NCBI GenBank assembly: GCA_002382445.1 | Contig: DGAQ01000032.1 | Span: 922-7,063, forward strand | Origin: Porticoccaceae bacterium UBA4026 | GTDB taxonomy: Bacteria > Pseudomonadota > Gammaproteobacteria > Pseudomonadales > Porticoccaceae | DNA: 6,142 nt | Reading direction: 5' to 3' | Shown: positions 4,968-6,142 of the stretch, one piece after another | Layout: every line of letters starts with the position of its first letter | Numbering within the stretch: the first letter of the stretch is position 1 | Made by a program: the position numbers and the translations under genes | Notes under the pieces: model-generated | What the model saw: the letters and a program-made list of their open reading frames with translations, nothing else | What the model was told of the DNA's origin: nothing | Database searches by the model: none

Positions 4968-6083
4968 CTAAAGAGCGGTTTCTATCTGATATTTTTCGAG
5001 TTTTTGGATTAACGTAGTTCGCCCTATCTGGAGTAATTTGGCTGCCTTCGAGACATTTCCCTCGCTCTGGGTAAGCGCGACACGGATAAGGTTCGATTCG
5101 ATATCGCCAAGGAGGTTTTTTGTGGCGATGCCTTCTTTTGGCAGGCTATCCATCGACTGAGACAGCCTGACGATTCGCTCGACCTCGCTCACGGGTTGGC
5201 TTAGTTTAGACGTTGTCTCTTGCCCTAGCTGGGCCATAAATGCAGGGGGCAGTCCTGGCTCGCTAGTCTCGTCCTCTTGCTCTTCTGCTCGCAGCAGCTC
5301 CGCCAATTGAGGCGGCAGATACGCCGCAGGAATCGTAGCCAGCTCAATGTCGGGTTCAGGAGAGAGTACCGAGAGCCGCTTGACCAAATTTGCGAGCTCT
5401 CGCACATTGCCCGGCCACCGGTATCTAGACAGCACTTCGATGCTCTTAGGCGTGAAGCTCATCTTGCGGTCGTCTGAATAAAGCGAAATATAATAATGAC
5501 AAAGCTCAGCGATATCGGTTTGTCGATCGCGTAAGGGCGGAATAACAATGGGTACCACGTTGAGGCGATAGTAAAGGTCTTCGCGAAACTCTTTGCGGGC
5601 AACCATGCCCTCGAGATCTTGATGGGTGGCGGCAATGAGACGCACGTCAAAGGGGACAGCGCGGGAGGCCCCCACCGGCATGACTTCTCGCTCTTCCAAC
5701 ACCCGGAGAAGTTTAACCTGCAAATCAAGAGGCATGTCGCCTATCTCATCGAGAAAAAGCGTCCCTTGATCGGCTAATTGAAATCGACCAACTCTGTCTG
5801 CTATGGCGCCCGAAAACGCTCCTTTTTTATGCCCAAAGAGCTCGCTCTCTAGCAGTTGGGCGGGTATTGCTGCGCAGTTTATGCCTACAAAATTCTTCGC
5901 GCTGCGTGCTGACTGCCGATGTAGCTCGCGACTCACGACCTCTTTACCGGCTCCTGTTTCACCTTGTATCAAAATTGGAGCATCGGAATTAGCGCATAGG
6001 GCGATTAACCTGATCAGTCTAATTGCTTCGTCGCTACTTCCTATGAATGTCTTTTGGGCGGTCAATCGATTTACTACATCCAT
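4968..6083 (-). CDS. flrA: FlrA/FleQ-type sigma-54 master activator of flagellar genes (N-terminal limit uncertain)
   Basis: FlrA/FleQ proteins are the top regulators of polar flagellar genes and activate sigma-54 promoters of early operons. Numbering below starts at a TTG at 6101 (377 residues); subtract 7 for the ATG at 6083, preferred here. Seen are FIGSSDEAI (19-27), Walker A GETGAGKE (47-54), GAFSGA (94-99), Walker B GTLFLDEIGD (113-122), FREDLYYRL (172-180), WPGNVREL (229-236), a long linker (about 265-330) and a Fis-type helix-turn-helix ending RTTLIQKLEKY (361-371), which is the FleQ/FlrA signature. The usual N-terminal FleQ domain of about 120-140 residues is not visible. The frame stays open to the window edge, so a longer protein cannot be excluded, but the extra residues (CCQYLRLLIL) do not resemble a FleQ linker. 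Neither start has a good ribosome site. The TAG stop is 229 nt before the flrC-like gene, and no terminator is seen. Confidence 0.88.
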   Translation of the reverse strand: MDVVNRLTAQKTFIGSSDEAIRLIRLIALCANSDAPILIQGETGAGKEVVSRELHRQSARSAKNFVGINCAAIPAQLLESELFGHKKGAFSGAIADRVGRFQLADQGTLFLDEIGDMPLDLQVKLLRVLEEREVMPVGASRAVPFDVRLIAATHQDLEGMVARKEFREDLYYRLNVVPIVIPPLRDRQTDIAELCHYYISLYSDDRKMSFTPKSIEVLSRYRWPGNVRELANLVKRLSVLSPEPDIELATIPAAYLPPQLAELLRAEEQEDETSEPGLPPAFMAQLGQETTSKLSQPVSEVERIVRLSQSMDSLPKEGIATKNLLGDIESNLIRVALTQSEGNVSKAAKLLQIGRTTLIQKLEKYQIETAL

Positions 6084-6142
6084 TAGAATTAAAAGGCGCA
6101 AGTATTGACAGCAACCTGCAGAATCAGCAAATACTGCCTGGC

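Noticed and set aside
5459..5728. Minus-strand frame inside the flrA-like gene in another register (also 5225-5407)
   Set aside because: Both are out-of-frame shadows of a gene with full AAA+ homology.
6105..6110. Perfect TTGACA on the plus strand, suggesting a divergent sigma-70 promoter
   Set aside because: No good -10 element at 16-18 bp is present (best is AATACT at 19 bp), and the downstream sequence leaves the window.

Overview
The window reads as part of a flagellar gene cluster from a gammaproteobacterium with sigma-54-controlled (Vibrio/Pseudomonas type) flagella. All genes lie on the minus strand, so transcription runs from high to low coordinates. Transcription order is flrA/fleQ-like activator, flrC/fleR-like activator, fliE, fliF, fliG, and the 5' part of fliH, which runs off the window at position 1. 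This matches the polar-flagellum order flrA-flrB-flrC-fliEFGHIJ (fleQ-fleS-fleR-fliEFGHIJ), with two differences. No sensor kinase gene (flrB/fleS) lies between the two activators, and the flrC-like protein has no receiver domain. The species cannot be named from this sequence; a marine gammaproteobacterium is only a guess.

Layout: 4968-6083 (frame open to the right edge) encodes an FlrA/FleQ-type AAA+ activator. Its visible part begins almost directly at the AAA+ domain. 4739-4967 is a 229-bp non-coding gap with a near-consensus sigma-54 promoter (4768-4784). Upstream of that promoter are a phased series of CC-containing motifs (4792-4895), including one good FleQ-box-like palindrome (4880-4895), and a perfect 9-bp tandem repeat (4904-4925). 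3653-4738 encodes the short FlrC-like activator. fliE follows after 25 nt, fliF after 38 nt and fliG after 16 nt, and fliH overlaps fliG by 14 nt. No terminator is visible between these genes, so flrC-fliEFGH is probably one transcription unit. A bulged hairpin (3663-3687) sits just ahead of fliE.

Working model (inference): FlrA binds the upstream array and fires the sigma-54 promoter. This produces the second activator together with the first building blocks of the basal body: FliE (MS-ring/rod adaptor), FliF (MS ring), FliG (rotor/switch) and FliH (export ATPase regulator). FlrC then activates later flagellar promoters. Because FlrC lacks its phosphorylation module and no kinase is encoded beside it, its activity would be set by its amount or by a partner protein rather than by phosphorylation. 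This reduced, kinase-less cascade and its enhancer array are the most unusual parts of the window. The structural genes look ordinary and intact.
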